Shown piece by piece: positions 40,097-51,815 of a DNA stretch of 64,000 bases. Source of the DNA: Rhizomys pruinosus. Lineage: Eukaryota; Chordata; Mammalia; Rodentia; Spalacidae. A model generated the notes under the pieces. The model saw only the letters and a list, made by a program, of their open reading frames with translations. It was not told the origin of the DNA and made no database searches. The stretch's first letter is position 1, and every line of letters starts with the position of its first letter. A program made the position numbers and the translations under genes. Where the stretch lies: assembly GCA_009823505.1 (NCBI GenBank), contig VZQC01005922.1:1088452-1152451 (forward strand), given 5' to 3'.

Positions 40097-40490
40097 AGGC
40101 TAGAAGAGAGCATCAGATCCCCTGCAGTTGGAGATCCAGGCAGTTGTGATCCGCCTGACATAGGCGCTAAAGAACCTAACTCTGGGCCTTTGGAGCAGCA
40201 TAACAGCAAGGGCCTTTCATTGCTGAGCCATCTCTCCAGATACCATCAACTTTTTTTTTCAAGTTCTTTTTATCTTTTTAAAGGGAATTATTTATCTATT
40301 GAATTTATTTTTATGTGTATGAGTGCCATGCCTGCATGTATATAAGTACCTGAGGAGAACAGAAGAGGGTATTGGATTTGCTGGAACTGTAATAACAATA
40401 GATCATTTTTAGCTGCTGGGGTTCAAACCTGGGTGCTCTATGAGAGCAACTAGTGCTCTTAACCACTGAGGCATCTCTCTAGCCCCGAGA
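40097..40490 (-). mobile_element. Two diverged B2-like SINEs, minus strand
   Basis: 40097-40245 ends gagccatctctccagatac. 40300-40490 runs ttttatgtgtatgagtgcca to gcatctctctagccccg. Confidence 0.78.
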
Positions 40491-41424
40491 CAAGTTCTTT
40501 TATTTGACTGGGTAGGCGGGCTGGCCATTGAGCCCTGGGGACCTCCTGTCCCCACTGCTGTGACACTGGAACTAATGTGAGAAGTCAGGTTCTCATGCTT
40601 GGATGGTAAGCACTTTACCAACTGAGCTGTCTCCACGGCCCTGAGTCCAGACCATTCTGTATCAGCTTTATAGAAGTCCTCCTCTTTTGGGGGGATCAGG
40701 GCTTCACTATATAGCTCAGATTGTATTTGAACTCATGATCCTCCTTCTTCAAGCCTCTCCAGTCCTAGAATTCCAGTTTTGTACCACCACATCAGGCCTT
40801 TACAAAAACCTCCCGTAGATTTTCTAGCTCTGATGGTAAAAGTCCCCAAATTCTTTGTACTTCGATCCACATGGCCACTGACCAGTTGTTATGGGGTAGG
40901 TTAAGCTATACGTGGCAGACTTTGGCCTTCAGGACCACCACTGATGTTCTTCAGCAGTGCCTTTGCCCCCTAATCCACACTCCCATGTCCCTATAGAATC
41001 TTCCCACATTTCTTTTTAAAATTTTCATTATGAGTGTGCATGTATGCATGTGGACATGGGCGTCTATGCAAGTTCATATGTATGTATGCGTGTGTGTGCA
41101 TGCATGTGGAAGTCAGATGACAATCTCAGGTCTTGTTCCTCGGGTGCCATCTACCTTTTTCTGTTTAAAAGATTTTATTATTGTGCATGTGTGTGTGTAT
41201 ACAATGGGGGGGGTGTGACTGCAAGCCACCCATGCATGGAAGTCAAAGGACAACTTTGTGGAGTCCTTTCTCTCTTTCTACTTTTATATAAGTTCCAGGT
41301 TCCAGGGATCTCATTCAGATTGTTGTCAGGTTTTCATGGCAAGCATTTTACCATCTCTAGGGCTGAGGATGTACTTGCCTAATGTTCTTAAGTCCTTGGT
41401 TTCTATCCCGAACTCCTTTTTTCT

Positions 41425-41574
41425 TTGTTTTTTTTGAGACGAGGGTCACCCTTAAGTCCCAGCTGGCCTAGAGCTCACTATGCTAGACCAGGCTGGCCTT
41501 GAAACCACAGAGATCTGCCTGCCTGTGCCTCCCAAGTGCTGAGATTAAAGGCGTGCACCACCACGCTTGGCCTA
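41425..41574 (-). mobile_element. B1 SINE
   Basis: T-run, gagacgagggtcacccttaa to ggcgtgcaccaccacgcttg. Confidence 0.88.
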
Positions 41575-41584
41575 AGACAGTTCT

Positions 41585-42086
41585 TGTGGAGAGCAGGTGT
41601 GGCGACAGTCCTAAGAAGGCACCCGAGACTTTAGCAAAGTTTTATGACTAACACCTGAGTCTTATGATTAACACCTGATTCCCTCATACCTCAAAGTAAA
41701 GCCACGCTCACCGTTTGAGCTGTGCAGGTGCACCCTGTATACAAGATCAGGCCAGATGATACCAATAGACTAAGGCCACGCAACCTGGGCTGGGAAGGTG
41801 GATAAATAGAGGGACTTTCTAGATAGAGGGACTCTCTCTCCTTTCTAGTCTTAGGAGAAAAGCTTGCTTGTCTGAGGAAGGAGAAGGCTTGGAGAAGGGA
41901 GAAGGCTTAGAGGGAAAGACCTGAGGCTTGGAGGGAGAAGCTTGGAGAAGGAGAAAAGATGTGCCTGAATAAACCGTTCTGACAAGACCTGCCTGCCTGA
42001 ATAAACCGCTTTGAGAAGAACGAGAGGTGCTTTGTTGCTGCGGCTTTATACAAGTGTTTCCTACAAGTGTGCAAGTGTTTCATACA
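41585..42086 (+). mobile_element. Solo LTR, ERVK-like, with 6-bp target duplication
   Basis: Begins tgtggagagcaggtgtggcg and ends catacaagtgtttcatac-type sequence at ACA (42086). The 6-bp agttct flanks it at 41579-41584 and 42087-42092, as expected for class II ERVs. It contains a TATA-like ataaata near 41803, a purine-rich imperfect repeat (about 41870-41960) and two tgaataaacc polyadenylation-type motifs. No internal viral genes are present. Confidence 0.88.
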
Positions 42087-42398
42087 AGTTCTTAGCTGCC
42101 ATGTGGGTGCTGGGAATCAAACCCCAGTCCTCTGCAAGAGCAGTCAGTGTTCTTAACTGCTGAACCATCTCTCCAGCCCCATCCATTATGTTTTTTAAAA
42201 GGTCCTCTGTACATTTCTCTCTTTTGTATGATAGTGTTTTGTTTTGTTTTGTTTTTTTCAAGACAGGGTCTCCCTGTAGCCCCAGCTGTCCTGGAACTCA
42301 CTCTGTAGACCAGACTGGCCTTGAACTCACAAAGATCCACCTGCCTCTTCCTCCCGAGTGCTAGGATTAAAGGCGTGGGCCACCAAGCCTAGCTTTTA
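42087..42398 (-). mobile_element. Partial B2 and a B1, minus strand
   Basis: B2 remnant 42087-42180 (gccatgtgggtgctgggaat to atctctccagcccc), whose 3' part is missing at the LTR site. B1 42255-42398. Confidence 0.85.
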
Positions 42399-42429
42399 AC
42401 TTTTTTCTTGTATGATAGTGTTTTACATA

Positions 42430-42990
42430 ATGGATTGGTCAATCCCAGCCAGGTAAAGGGGGTATATGACTATATTCCTAGCCACTCAGGAGACTCAGGC
42501 AGGATAATTACTTGATTTCAGGAGATCAGGTCCAACATAAGCAACCATAGTAAAACAGTGTCTCAAAACAAATAAAATAGATAAAAACCAATTAAAGAAA
42601 TATTAGAAAACTCAAAAAACTTTATCAAATATCTATCATCCAAATATATTTTTACTTAAATTTCAATATGTTCCTTTTATTCATTTTTCTCTACAGAGTT
42701 GGCTTCTTGTTTGTTTGTTTGTTTGTTTGTTTGTTGGAGACAGGATCTTATGTAGCCCAAACTAGCTTCAAACTTGCTATGTAGCCAAGGATGACCTCGG
42801 AATTTATTATGTGTACGTTTTCCCTGCATGCATGTAAGTACACCACATGTGTGCAGTGCCCAGTTCCCTTGGAGGCCAGAAGAGGGTGTCTGATCAGGAA
42901 CTGGAGTAACAGATGGTTGTGAGCTGCCATATGAGTGCTGGGAACCAAAAGAACAGCAGGCGCTCCTAACTGCTTTGCCCCTTAACATAT
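42430..42990. mobile_element. Old B1-like (+) and B2-like (-) SINEs
   Basis: B1-like 42430-42570; (TTTG)n 42708-42735; reverse B2-like 42800-42990. Confidence 0.65.
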
Positions 42991-43028
42991 AAATATTAGG
43001 AGGAGGAATAAATACCTTCTTATTCCAG

Positions 43029-43365
43029 TGTGGTGGTTTGAATGAGAAATGTCCCTTATAGGATCCTGTATTTGAACGCTTGGTTCCCAGTTGGTACCAC
43101 TGTTCGCAGAGGTTCAGGAGCCACAACCTTGCTGGAGGAAGTGTGTCATTGGAGCAAGCTTTGAGAACTCACAGCCACTTCAGGTTCACTGCCTCCGCTT
43201 TCTGCTTGTGCTTGATGTGAGCTCTCAGCTCTCTGCTCCAGCTGCCTCCTGCCATGCATTCCCTGCCGTGATGGTCTCTCCCTTTGGAACTGTAAGCACA
43301 AATAAACTTCTTCTATAAGATACCTGTGCCATGGTCTTTTATCATAGCAACAGAAAACTAAAACA
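43029..43365 (+). mobile_element. Solo LTR, ERVL-MaLR-like, with 5-bp target duplication
   Basis: Begins tgtggtggtttgaatgagaa, ends agaaaactaaaaca, TG...CA termini. The 5-bp tccag flanks both sides (43024-43028, 43366-43370). An aataaa motif lies near 43300. This 5-bp duplication and terminal structure fit class III elements. Confidence 0.87.
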
Positions 43366-43563
43366 TCCAGTCAGGGTAGGATATGGCTGACTTTGGTTTT
43401 ATGTGCATTTCACCTAAACAGTTAATAGAACCCTCCTAACATACCATATATGAACTGAAGAAAAGTTCACATATTACACAGAGACGGTGACTAGCTCTTT
43501 GCCGCAGTTGCTCCCAAATACCATGATACAAAATTCAGTCACACTATAGTTTTTACTGAAAGT

Positions 43564-43677
43564 ATTTTAGAAATAAGGTGCCAGTAAAATATAGTACGTT
43601 GGAAAAAAAATATAGTACATTGGTTTCATATATATTTCACCTTGTTAAATATTTTACTGGCACCTTATTTCTAAAAT
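43564..43677. repeat. 29-bp perfect inverted repeat (hairpin)
   Basis: Arm 1, 43564-43592, starts attttagaaataaggtgcca and ends tat. Arm 2, 43649-43677, is its exact reverse complement. The spacer is 56 bp and holds the near-repeat tatagtacgttgg / tatagtacattgg. The surrounding DNA looks unique. Confidence 0.95.
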
Positions 43678-43959
43678 TTACTTGTAATAATAGTTGGATT
43701 TCTGTATGTATGTTCTCTTAGTCTAAGATTGATGATTGATACAGTTCTAAAGGAAAAAAGTCTCTACACATTTGACATAACATTGCCATATTATATAATG
43801 GACTTTAATGTGACCAACCCTTAACTGTTTAAACCTTTTCTGAGAAGCTAGGTACTAAAATAATATATCATACTGTATGTGAAATTTAACCCTTACAACT
43901 TGTGTAACAAAATTTGACTATAACTTGTAATCTATCATTTTTCTAATTTTTTATTTAAT

Positions 43960-44195
43960 TTTATTTATTTCTGTATGTGTATGAATGTACTGTCTGCATG
44001 CAGGTTTGTGCACCCGTGTCGTGCAATGCCGCGGAGGTCAGAAGAGGGTGTCAGATTCCCCTGGAACTGGAGTTCTCCTGGAATTGGAGTTTCAGACGGT
44101 TTTTGGCTGCCATGTGGGTGCTGGGGATCGAACCCAGGTCCTCTGCAAGAGCGGTCAGTGCTCTTAACCGCTAGGCCATCTCTCCAGCCCCAATC
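43960..44195 (-). mobile_element. B2 SINE
   Basis: Full-length reverse B2. Flanks contain aatctatcatttttc (left) and aatctgtcatttttc (right), a nearly perfect target-site duplication. Confidence 0.93.
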
Positions 44196-44309
44196 TGTCA
44201 TTTTTCATGAATTGTTGTGAAAATTAAATAAGTGTACAGTTAAGCAAAATACTTGCTTAAGGATGTTAAGTAAATAAGAAAAATCTAAGATCTATGAATG
44301 TTACTGGAA

Positions 44310-44700
44310 TTGGGGGGCGGTCCCATGTGGGTCACCAGATATACATGGCAAATGAGGGGTTCTCAGTCCCAGTAATTTAAAACATTTAATTTAAAATAAT
44401 TTAAGAGGCTGGGTGTGGTGGAGCACGCCTTTAATCCTAGCGAGTTCAAGGCCAGCCTGGTCTACAGAGTGAGTTCCAGGCCAGCTGGGGCTACAGAGAG
44501 ACCCTGTCTCACAAAGACCAAAAAAATAAAATAAAAAATAAAATAATTTAAGAATGGACTCAAACAGAAGCTTAAGGACAATTTTATTAGAGTTCAAAAG
44601 AAAAAACCTTCAGGGCAGGCAAAGTGTAAATCTCAGCAGTTTCCAGGAAGAGGAGAATGGAGGAGAGAAGGAAAGAAATCTTACAATTTTTAAGTGGACA
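44310..44700 (-). mobile_element. Possible old LTR/ERV remnant with B1 (+) at 44405-44530
   Basis: On the minus strand, 44370-44310 reads like an LTR end followed by tggtgacccacatgggacc, which resembles a primer-binding site. 46640-46800, on the other side of the younger LTR element, looks like its continuation. I could not identify the family. Confidence 0.45.
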
Positions 44701-44701
44701 T

Positions 44702-46633
44702 TGTGCTGGATAGCTTTAGTGTCAACTTGACACACCTGGGTTGAGGGAGCCTCAGTCAGGGAATTGGCTCCATTGGATTGGCCTGTGGCCACATCTGTGG
44801 AGTATTGTCTTGATGGTTGAGCAGTGGGGGAGGGCCCAGCCCACAAGAGTGGTGCCACCCTGGGCAGTTTGTTGTGTACTATATAAGAAGGTGGGCTGGG
44901 CATGAGCCAGGTTAGCAAGCCATAGAACAGCACTCCTCCATGGCCTGTGCTTCAGCTCCTACCTCCAGGTTCCTGCCCTGAGTTCTTGCCTTGGGCTCCC
45001 TGAGAACTGTGACCCAGGAGATGTAAGCTGAATAAACCCTTTCCTCCCCAAGTTGGTGTTGGTCAGAGTGTTTTGTCACAGCAATGGAAGACAAACTAGA
45101 ACAGAAATTGGTACCAGCAGAGTGGGGTATTGCTGTGACAGACCTGACCTTGGTGTTTTGGGGAAGGATTGTGGAGGCATTTGGAACTTTGGGCTGGGAA
45201 GATCATTGAATGCCTAAAGATCGTTGCTGTGGAGCTTGGAGCAGTTTTGCTGAAGGAGTTGTAGAAGATGGAGGCCTGGCTTGTGAAGTTTCTAGTTTCA
45301 AAGGAGAGCAGAGATCATCAGGACTGTGTAATCTGTGGGTTCTGGTCAGCTGGGGCTGTAGAAAATCAGCTGTAAGTAACAAGAGACCAGAACCTGAAGT
45401 GAAACTTTTGTGGTACTGGGGCAATTGATGCTGGTTAGCTGGGGCTGAAAAATCAGCTGTAAGTAACAAGAGACCAGCATCACTGAGGTGAAATCTTCTG
45501 GGGAGAATATCTTCAAGGTCAGCACACAGAAGCTGTGACCCAGAAAGGGCCTGAGCCTCCATCTCGAGCCAGAAGCCGGACTTGGTAACGTGTAAGAGTC
45601 TCCTATATGGTTCCGGTGTTGAAATTTGAGGGGGTCACAGAGAGCAGCCGAGGCTTGGCACTGTGAGAGGTCAGGAAAGACCATTGGTGGAAGTGCACCT
45701 CGGTTGCTGTGAAGACCCCAGGATTGCAGGGGTCATGGAGAGAAGCTGAGGCTTTGCACCAGGAGAGGTCAGAAGAGACCATTGGTGAAGGTGCTGCCTC
45801 AGTTTCAGTAGCGACCCCAGCTTTTTGGAGATGCCGGTACCCTGGGACGACCACCAAGAGCAGCGGTAGGTGTAGAATGGAGTCGGCCTGGGCCTGCGAG
45901 ATGAGTGTGCCACGGACGGCAGAGTCGGAGAGGGGGAGCTGCCGAGACCCTTTGGAGCCCAGAAGATCGTGAGTGAATCCCAGGTGTCCAGCCTTGAGCT
46001 ACTTGCTGGACTTAGGTTTTGTTTGAGAGTGCCTGATTCTTCCCTTTGAAATAAGACAGTACTTGTTTTGGATTTTACAGCAGCCCACAGTTAAGAGACT
46101 TTTAATAGACTGGACTTTTAAGTGTTTGGACATTTTAAGGACTGTGGGGCTTTTAAGGATGTACTGTCTTAGGTTGTGATTAATGTTAACATCATACTTT
46201 GGGGATAAGAACTGGAAAGGTGGTTTAATAGTGATGTGTTTGTGTGTCAAGTTGACAAGGGGTCAATTGTGCTGGATAGCTTTAGTGTCAACTTGACACA
46301 CCTGGGTTGAGGGAGCCTCGGTTGGGGAATTGGCTCCATTGGATTGGCCTGTGGCCACATCTGTGGTGTATTGTCTTGATTGTTGAGCAGTGACAGTATA
46401 AGAAGGCAGGCTGGGCATGAGCCAGAGAGCAAGCCAGTAGAAAGCCAGTGGACAGCATTCCTCCATGGCCTGTGCTTCAGCTCCTGCCTCCAGGTTCCTG
46501 CCCTGAGTTCTTGCCTTGGGCTCCCTGAGTGATGAACTGTGACCCAGGAGATGTAAGCTGAATAAACCCTTTCCTCCCCAAGTTGGTGTCGGTCAGAGTG
46601 TTTTGTCACAGCAGTGGAAGACAGACTAGAACA
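44702..46633 (+). mobile_element. Complete non-autonomous ERVL-type LTR element
   Basis: Two direct LTRs: 44702-45103 (402 bp) and 46268-46633 (366 bp). Both start tgtgctggatagctttagtg and end tagaaca. LTR2 lacks a stretch of about 50 bp present in LTR1. The 5-bp gacat flanks the element (44697-44701, 46634-46638). Just inside LTR1 is ggtaccagcagagtgggg, like a tRNA-Leu primer-binding site. The 1,164-bp internal part encodes no recognisable gag or pol and is partly built of two tandem duplications of about 90-100 bp (about 45340-45500 and 45630-45830). Both LTRs carry tgaataaaccctttcc, a polyadenylation-type signal. Confidence 0.9.
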
Positions 46634-46638
46634 GACAT

Positions 46639-47470
46639 GGAGGTCAGACACACAGTAGACAAGCAGCCACGTGACGGGGAGGGGAGTGTGAGAGAAAGAG
46701 TAGGGAAGCCCAAAATGTTGAGGAAACCCAAAGTGTTAGGAAAACATGCTTAGAAAAGAGAGAGAAGAAAAGGAGAGGGTATGCTTTTCTGAAGAATTTA
46801 GAAAAGTGGGCAGACTTATAAAGCTGCTGTTTGGTTTTTGTTTGTTTGCTTGTTTGTTTTTGGTCTTTTATTTTTAGTCTTTTTGAGGCAGGGTCTCCCT
46901 TTAGTCCCAGCTGGCCTGGGTCGTGTTTTTTTGTTGTTGTTGTTTTGTTTTTTGTTTTTGAGACAGGGTCTCCCTGTGGCCCTAGCTGTTCTGGAACTCA
47001 CTATGTAGACCAGGCTGTCCTGGAACTCACAGAGATCCGCCTGCCTCTGCCTTCCGTGCTGAGATTAAAGGTGTGTGCCACCACAGTTACCACTTGGTAA
47101 ACTGCTGGGTGCTAGGGGCAGGGATTCTGGGAAGGAAAATTATAGTAACTCCTTAAGAACTAATTATTCTGCCTATTTCCTTAGCATGGTTTAAGGTGAA
47201 CCTGCTTTGTAGGGGTGGTCCTTTAGGTGATTGACCTGACCCAGCTGGAATGTTAGGTCTTCACCCAGGCCAGAGGTTCTATTCTCTTGACCGGTTTTCT
47301 CTTAGTAGGTCTTGATTGCTACTATAAAACTGAAAGCATTAGAGATAGAATGCCAACTCTAATTGGCTCAGATCCAAGGTCTATATAATCACTCATAAAA
47401 CATGAAAAGCCTCTTCCATAGGGGCAAGCCATGTCTTCTTGGATCTGTGGGAGAGTGATGCCTTTGATTC
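46639..47470 (-). mobile_element. Probable continuation of old ERV remnant with two B1 insertions
   Basis: Two reverse B1 units (46865-46920 truncated; 46930-47090), arranged head to tail. The rest (47100-47470) is not recognised; it may be ERV internal sequence adjoining the LTR at 47471. Confidence 0.5.
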
Positions 47471-47803
47471 TGACCAGCAGAAATAAAGCACCTCTAGCTC
47501 GTTCTTCTCAAAGTGGTTTATTCAGGCACATTACAGCATTTTTACTTCCTCTTCTTCCTCCTCCCAGAACAGAAAGTCTCCTCTATTTATCCCTCTCCCG
47601 CTCCACCTTCTCCTCCCAGGTTGCGTGGCCTCAGTCTATTGGTTCATGTCATCTGGCCTGATCTTGCGTCCAGGGTGCGCCTGCGCAGCTCGAACGGTGG
47701 ACGTGGCTTTACTTTGAGGTAGGAGGGAATCAGGTGTTAGTCATAAGACTTGGCTAAAGTCCCGGGCGCCATCTTGGGACTGTCGCCACACCCGCTCTCC
47801 ACA
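47471..47803 (-). mobile_element. LTR, same ERVK-like family as 41585-42086, opposite strand
   Basis: Minus strand reads tgtggagagcgggtgtggcg to tttatttctgctggtca, closely matching the LTR at 41585. It lacks the purine-rich expansion. No matching 6-bp target duplication is seen (tgattc versus ggagag), so it may be part of a rearranged element. Confidence 0.85.
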
Positions 47804-47827
47804 GGAGAGCTCAACAAGAGAAGTTCA

Positions 47828-48335
47828 GCCGGGTGTGGTGGCGCATGGCTTTAATCCTAGCACTTGGGAGGCAGAGGCAGGCGGATCTTTGTGAGTTCAA
47901 GGCCAGCCTGGTCTACATAGTGAGTTCCAGGACAGCTGGAGCTACAGGGAGACTGGGTCTCAAACAGACCAAAACAAACAAACAAACATAAAAAGTTCAG
48001 AGAGAAAGCATGCCAGGCATGCTGGCCCACAGTATCAAATGCCTGACGGCAAGGGGCTGGATTCTCACTGAAGCAGGGATGCAGAGATGGAGTTAGAGTT
48101 GGTTTGGAAGATGCTTTTTTGGGCTGGAGAATGGCTCAGTGGTTAAGAGCACCGACTGCTCTTGCAGAGGACCCAGCACCCACATGGTGGCTAAGAACCA
48201 TCTTTAAGCTGGGCGTGGTGACACAGGCCCATAATCCAGAGGCAGGTGGATCTCTGTGAGTTCAAGGCCAGCCTGGTCTACAAAATGAGTTCCAGGCTAG
48301 CTTGGGGCTACAGGGAGACCCTGTCAAAAAGAAAA
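47828..48335 (+). mobile_element. B1, then B2 interrupted by or fused to B1
   Basis: B1 47828-47978. B2 48120-48208 stops after ctaagaaccatcttta and is followed directly by a B1 at 48209-48335; no B2 3' part follows. Confidence 0.85.
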
Positions 48336-48537
48336 AAATGCTTTTTCATATCAGTTTTAAAGCATTTGCATTCAAGTTCACAATTTTAGCACAACCGTGG
48401 TCCTTGCCTATCAAGGACAACATACCTACAAAATGTATTCAAACAGTGTCTTCTCTGCCCAGATTATGACCCCTATGCAGGAGACTTCTGATTCGATCCT
48501 TCAGCTACTTCTTCATACTTCTTAAAACACATTCTTT

Positions 48538-49150
48538 GGGCTGGGGAGATGGTTTGGTGGGTAAAGAGCTTGCTGTGCATGTATGAAGACCTGATTTTGA
48601 ATCCTTAGAACCCACATAAAAGCATCATCTGCTTAAATACAGTAGACCAGAATAATGAGCTAAGGAAAAAAATGATTTAATTCCTTAGAGACTAGATTAC
48701 AACACAGAGTGAAAGGTTTAACAGAGGCTGCAGGGGAAGATGGTAAATGTCTATCGCTGTTCCTGACAGGTGAAAAAAATAGCTTCTGATCGTTGTTCTC
48801 ATTTTATATTTAGAGAAATTGCAGGGCTGGCAATTGATTGCTGCACACACATAGGGACATGAGTTCAGATCCCTAGAACCTACATAAAACTCAGAAGTAG
48901 TAGTGCACATCTGTAATCCCAGCCCTCTTTGATGGAGATGTGAGACAGCGACAGGAGGATCCCTGGAGGCTCCCAAGACCTGCCAGCCTGGCCAATGCAG
49001 TGGCCAATAGGAAGAGACCCGGGACTGGAGGTTGTCCTCTGACTGCTGTGTGTGCTCTCAGGACAGATATACACCCACATTCACACTTGCATGCTCACAT
49101 GTACACACACATACACACACACACACACATAGAGTTAAAGAAATCTTTCC
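48538..49150 (+). mobile_element. B4-like SINEs
   Basis: 48538-48640 is a B2/B4 head (gggctggggagatggtttgg). 48825-49130 is a longer B4-like unit with a (CA)n end. Confidence 0.68.
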
Positions 49151-49257
49151 AGATCAGTTTCTGTAAACCAGATACCAATAGATACATCAATTTGTTTCAA
49201 CAAAGAGATACTATTAGAAAATAAGATGCAGTTGGAAGTTAAATTTAGTTCTTAATT

Positions 49258-49467
49258 ATTATTTTGAAAATGTTTTATGTGTATGAGTGTATTGCCTGCA
49301 TGTATATAAGTGCACCTGTGTCATGCAGTGTCCAAGGACAGAAGGTGTCAGATCCCCTGGAACTGGAGTTACAGACTGTTAGCTGCCATGTGGGTGCTGA
49401 TATTTGAACCCGGGTCTTCCGTAAGAACAGACAGAGCTCTTAACTGCTGAGCCATCTCTCTAGCCCC
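49258..49467 (-). mobile_element. Diverged B2 SINE
   Basis: tgttttatgtgtatgagtgt to gagccatctctctagcccc. Confidence 0.85.
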
Positions 49468-49512
49468 AAGGAATTTAAGTTTATAAAAATATATTACCCT
49501 TATCTTTTGAAG

Positions 49513-51135
49513 GAGAGATGGCTCAGCAGTTAAGACTATTTACTGGTACTGGTTATGCAGAGGACCTGAGTTTAGTTCCCTGTTCCTGCACCAGGCAGCC
49601 AGTGGAATTGGAATAGCTCAGGGACCTACACTCACGTGCACAAACCCACACACAGACACACATGTATGCATCATTAAAAAGTAATAAAAATAAATTTAAA
49701 AAAACAAGTGAAAGTCTAGGTAGGATTTTGATAGAGATTGCATTAAGTCTCTCCTTTTCTAGATGGAGATGGATGTGTGTTACTCTTTTCCTCCTTCCCT
49801 CGTTTATGTGTGTATGTACCTGTCTGTGTGTGGGGACACTGTGTCCCTGTGCCTGTGGAGCCCAGAAGTTAATCTTCAATGTTTCCCTTACCTGCTTTCC
49901 ACCTTGTTTTGTTTTTTTTTTTTTGTTTTTGTTTTTGTTTTTGTTTTTTTTGAGACGATCTCGCACTGGCCCGGAGCTCACTGATTTACTTAGACTGGCT
50001 GGCTAGCAAGCCCCGGAGATCTGGTGGTCTTTGACTCCTCTAACCCAAGGTTTACAGAAATGAACTACCAACTCAGGTCCTCTTGTTTATGAGGGAAGGA
50101 CTTCACTAGCTGAACCCTCTCCCTAACTTGCCTGCTTGCCTGGCCTTTTTTTCTTTCATTTTTTAAATGGAAAATGTACAGTCTCACATGTGTTACACAA
50201 GTCTTCTATACTACTCAGGCCCTATACATTGCTTTTTTTTTTTTTTTTTTTTTTTTTTTTGGTCTTTTTGAGACAGAGTCTTCCTGTAGCCCCAGCTGTC
50301 CTGGAACTCACTCTAGACCAGGCTGGCCTTGAACTCACAAAGATCCACCTGCCTCTGCTTCCCAAGTGCTAGGATTAAAGGTGTGCGCCATCAGGCCCAG
50401 CTCTTATTTTATTTTATTTATTTTTGTATGTGTATGAATGTACTGTCTGCATGTAGGTTTGTGCACCCGTGTCGTGCAATGCTGTGGAGATCAGAAGAGG
50501 GCATCGGATTCCCCTGGAACTGGAGTTAAAGATGGTTTTCAGCTGCCATGTGGGTGCTGGGGATCGAACCTGGGTCCTCTGTAAGAGTAGTCGGCGCTCT
50601 TAACTGCTAAGCCATCTCTCCAGCCCCTCTTATTTTATTTTTTAAGACAGGGTTTCACATATCTCAGGTTGGCCTTGAACTCACTATACAGCCAAGGATG
50701 ACTTTACACTCCTGATCCTCCTGCCTCCATCTCCCAAATACTGGGATGAAATGTGCATAAAGTAAAATTATTAAAATAAAATACAGCACACGAAGAATGA
50801 AAGGTTCAGTACTAACCGTTGTAACATAGATGTACTCACATGATAGAAATCCTCTTTTCAATCTCAGACTTGAAATCTGCTTCAGCCTCCCAAGTGCTAT
50901 GATTAAAGGCATATACTACTTGGCCTGGCTTAGGTACTGGTTTCAGATGTAAAACTGCTTTCCTTTTAGTTCTGTATATAAAATGTTAATGGAAACAACA
51001 GAAGAGTGAGGAAGATGTACTATTCTTTTTTTCTTTTCTTTTCTTGTTTTTGAGACAGGAGCTCCCTGTAGTCCCAGCTGGCCCAGAACTCGCTCTGTAG
51101 ACCACGTTGGCCTTGAGCTCACAGAGATCTGCCTG
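49513..51135. mobile_element. SINE cluster: B2-like (+), B1-like, B1 (-), B2 (-), B1-like (-)
   Basis: B2-like plus 49513-49700; B1-like minus 49905-50110; B1 minus 50238-50402 with a 32-base T-run; B2 minus 50403-50626; B1-like minus 50640-50745 and 50860-50935; truncated B1 minus 51028-51135. Confidence 0.8.
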
Positions 51136-51554
51136 CATTAGCACATAGGAAATCTTAGGTATGACAGAGCTAAGAGGGGTTTCCTCCAGGGAGGGGACTA
51201 GAATTGCTGATAGCCTAGGGTGTGAGGACTTCTGCTTTGGGCGCATTTTTACATCATGTGAGTACAGTCACATTCTAAACAGCATTGGAATCATGAGGTA
51301 AAAAGGGCAAGTAGGTAATTGTGCCTGGGAAATCAGAATGCCAAGTGTCTGGCCTCTTAATTAGCATCAGGATTAGGCCCAGTGGAATCATGAGAAGCGA
51401 GCTGTCTTGGCTGGTGCTTGGACACAGCTGGAAGTGATAGTCCCACAGCTGGTGCCTACCAAGGCCCAGAAACCATCTGGGCAGCTAGCTGGATAACAAC
51501 CCAGGTCCTTTGGGACCCTGGGATTCATCCTAACAATTTAGTGATATTAAATTT

Positions 51555-51815
51555 AAAATTTTTATTTTATTTATTTATTTATGTGTATGAATGTACTGTC
51601 TGCATGTAGGTTTGTACACCCGTGTTGTGCAATGCCTCGGAGGTCAGAAGAAGGTGTCGGTGGTGCATGCCTTTAATCCCAGCACTGGGGAGGTAGAGGG
51701 AGGTGGATCTTTGTGAGTTCAAGGCCAACCTGGTCTACATAGTGAGTTCCAGGACAGCTGGAGCTACAGGGGAGAACCTGTCTCAAAAAGAACAATTTTT
51801 TTTTTTTTTTTTTTT
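51555..51815. mobile_element. Chimeric SINE: reverse B2 joined to forward B1
   Basis: Reverse B2 (51555-51658) stops at gtcagaagaaggtgtcgg and runs without spacer into a forward B1 that lacks its first bases (tggtgcatgcctttaatccc). After the B1 there is a T-run (51798-51821), not an A-run. Confidence 0.85.

Noticed and set aside
39923..40345. 140-codon open frame with repeated CVYMYLCDREFRCP-type peptide
   Set aside because: It is the translation of the 42-bp minisatellite, whose length is a multiple of three; the right part is SINE sequence.
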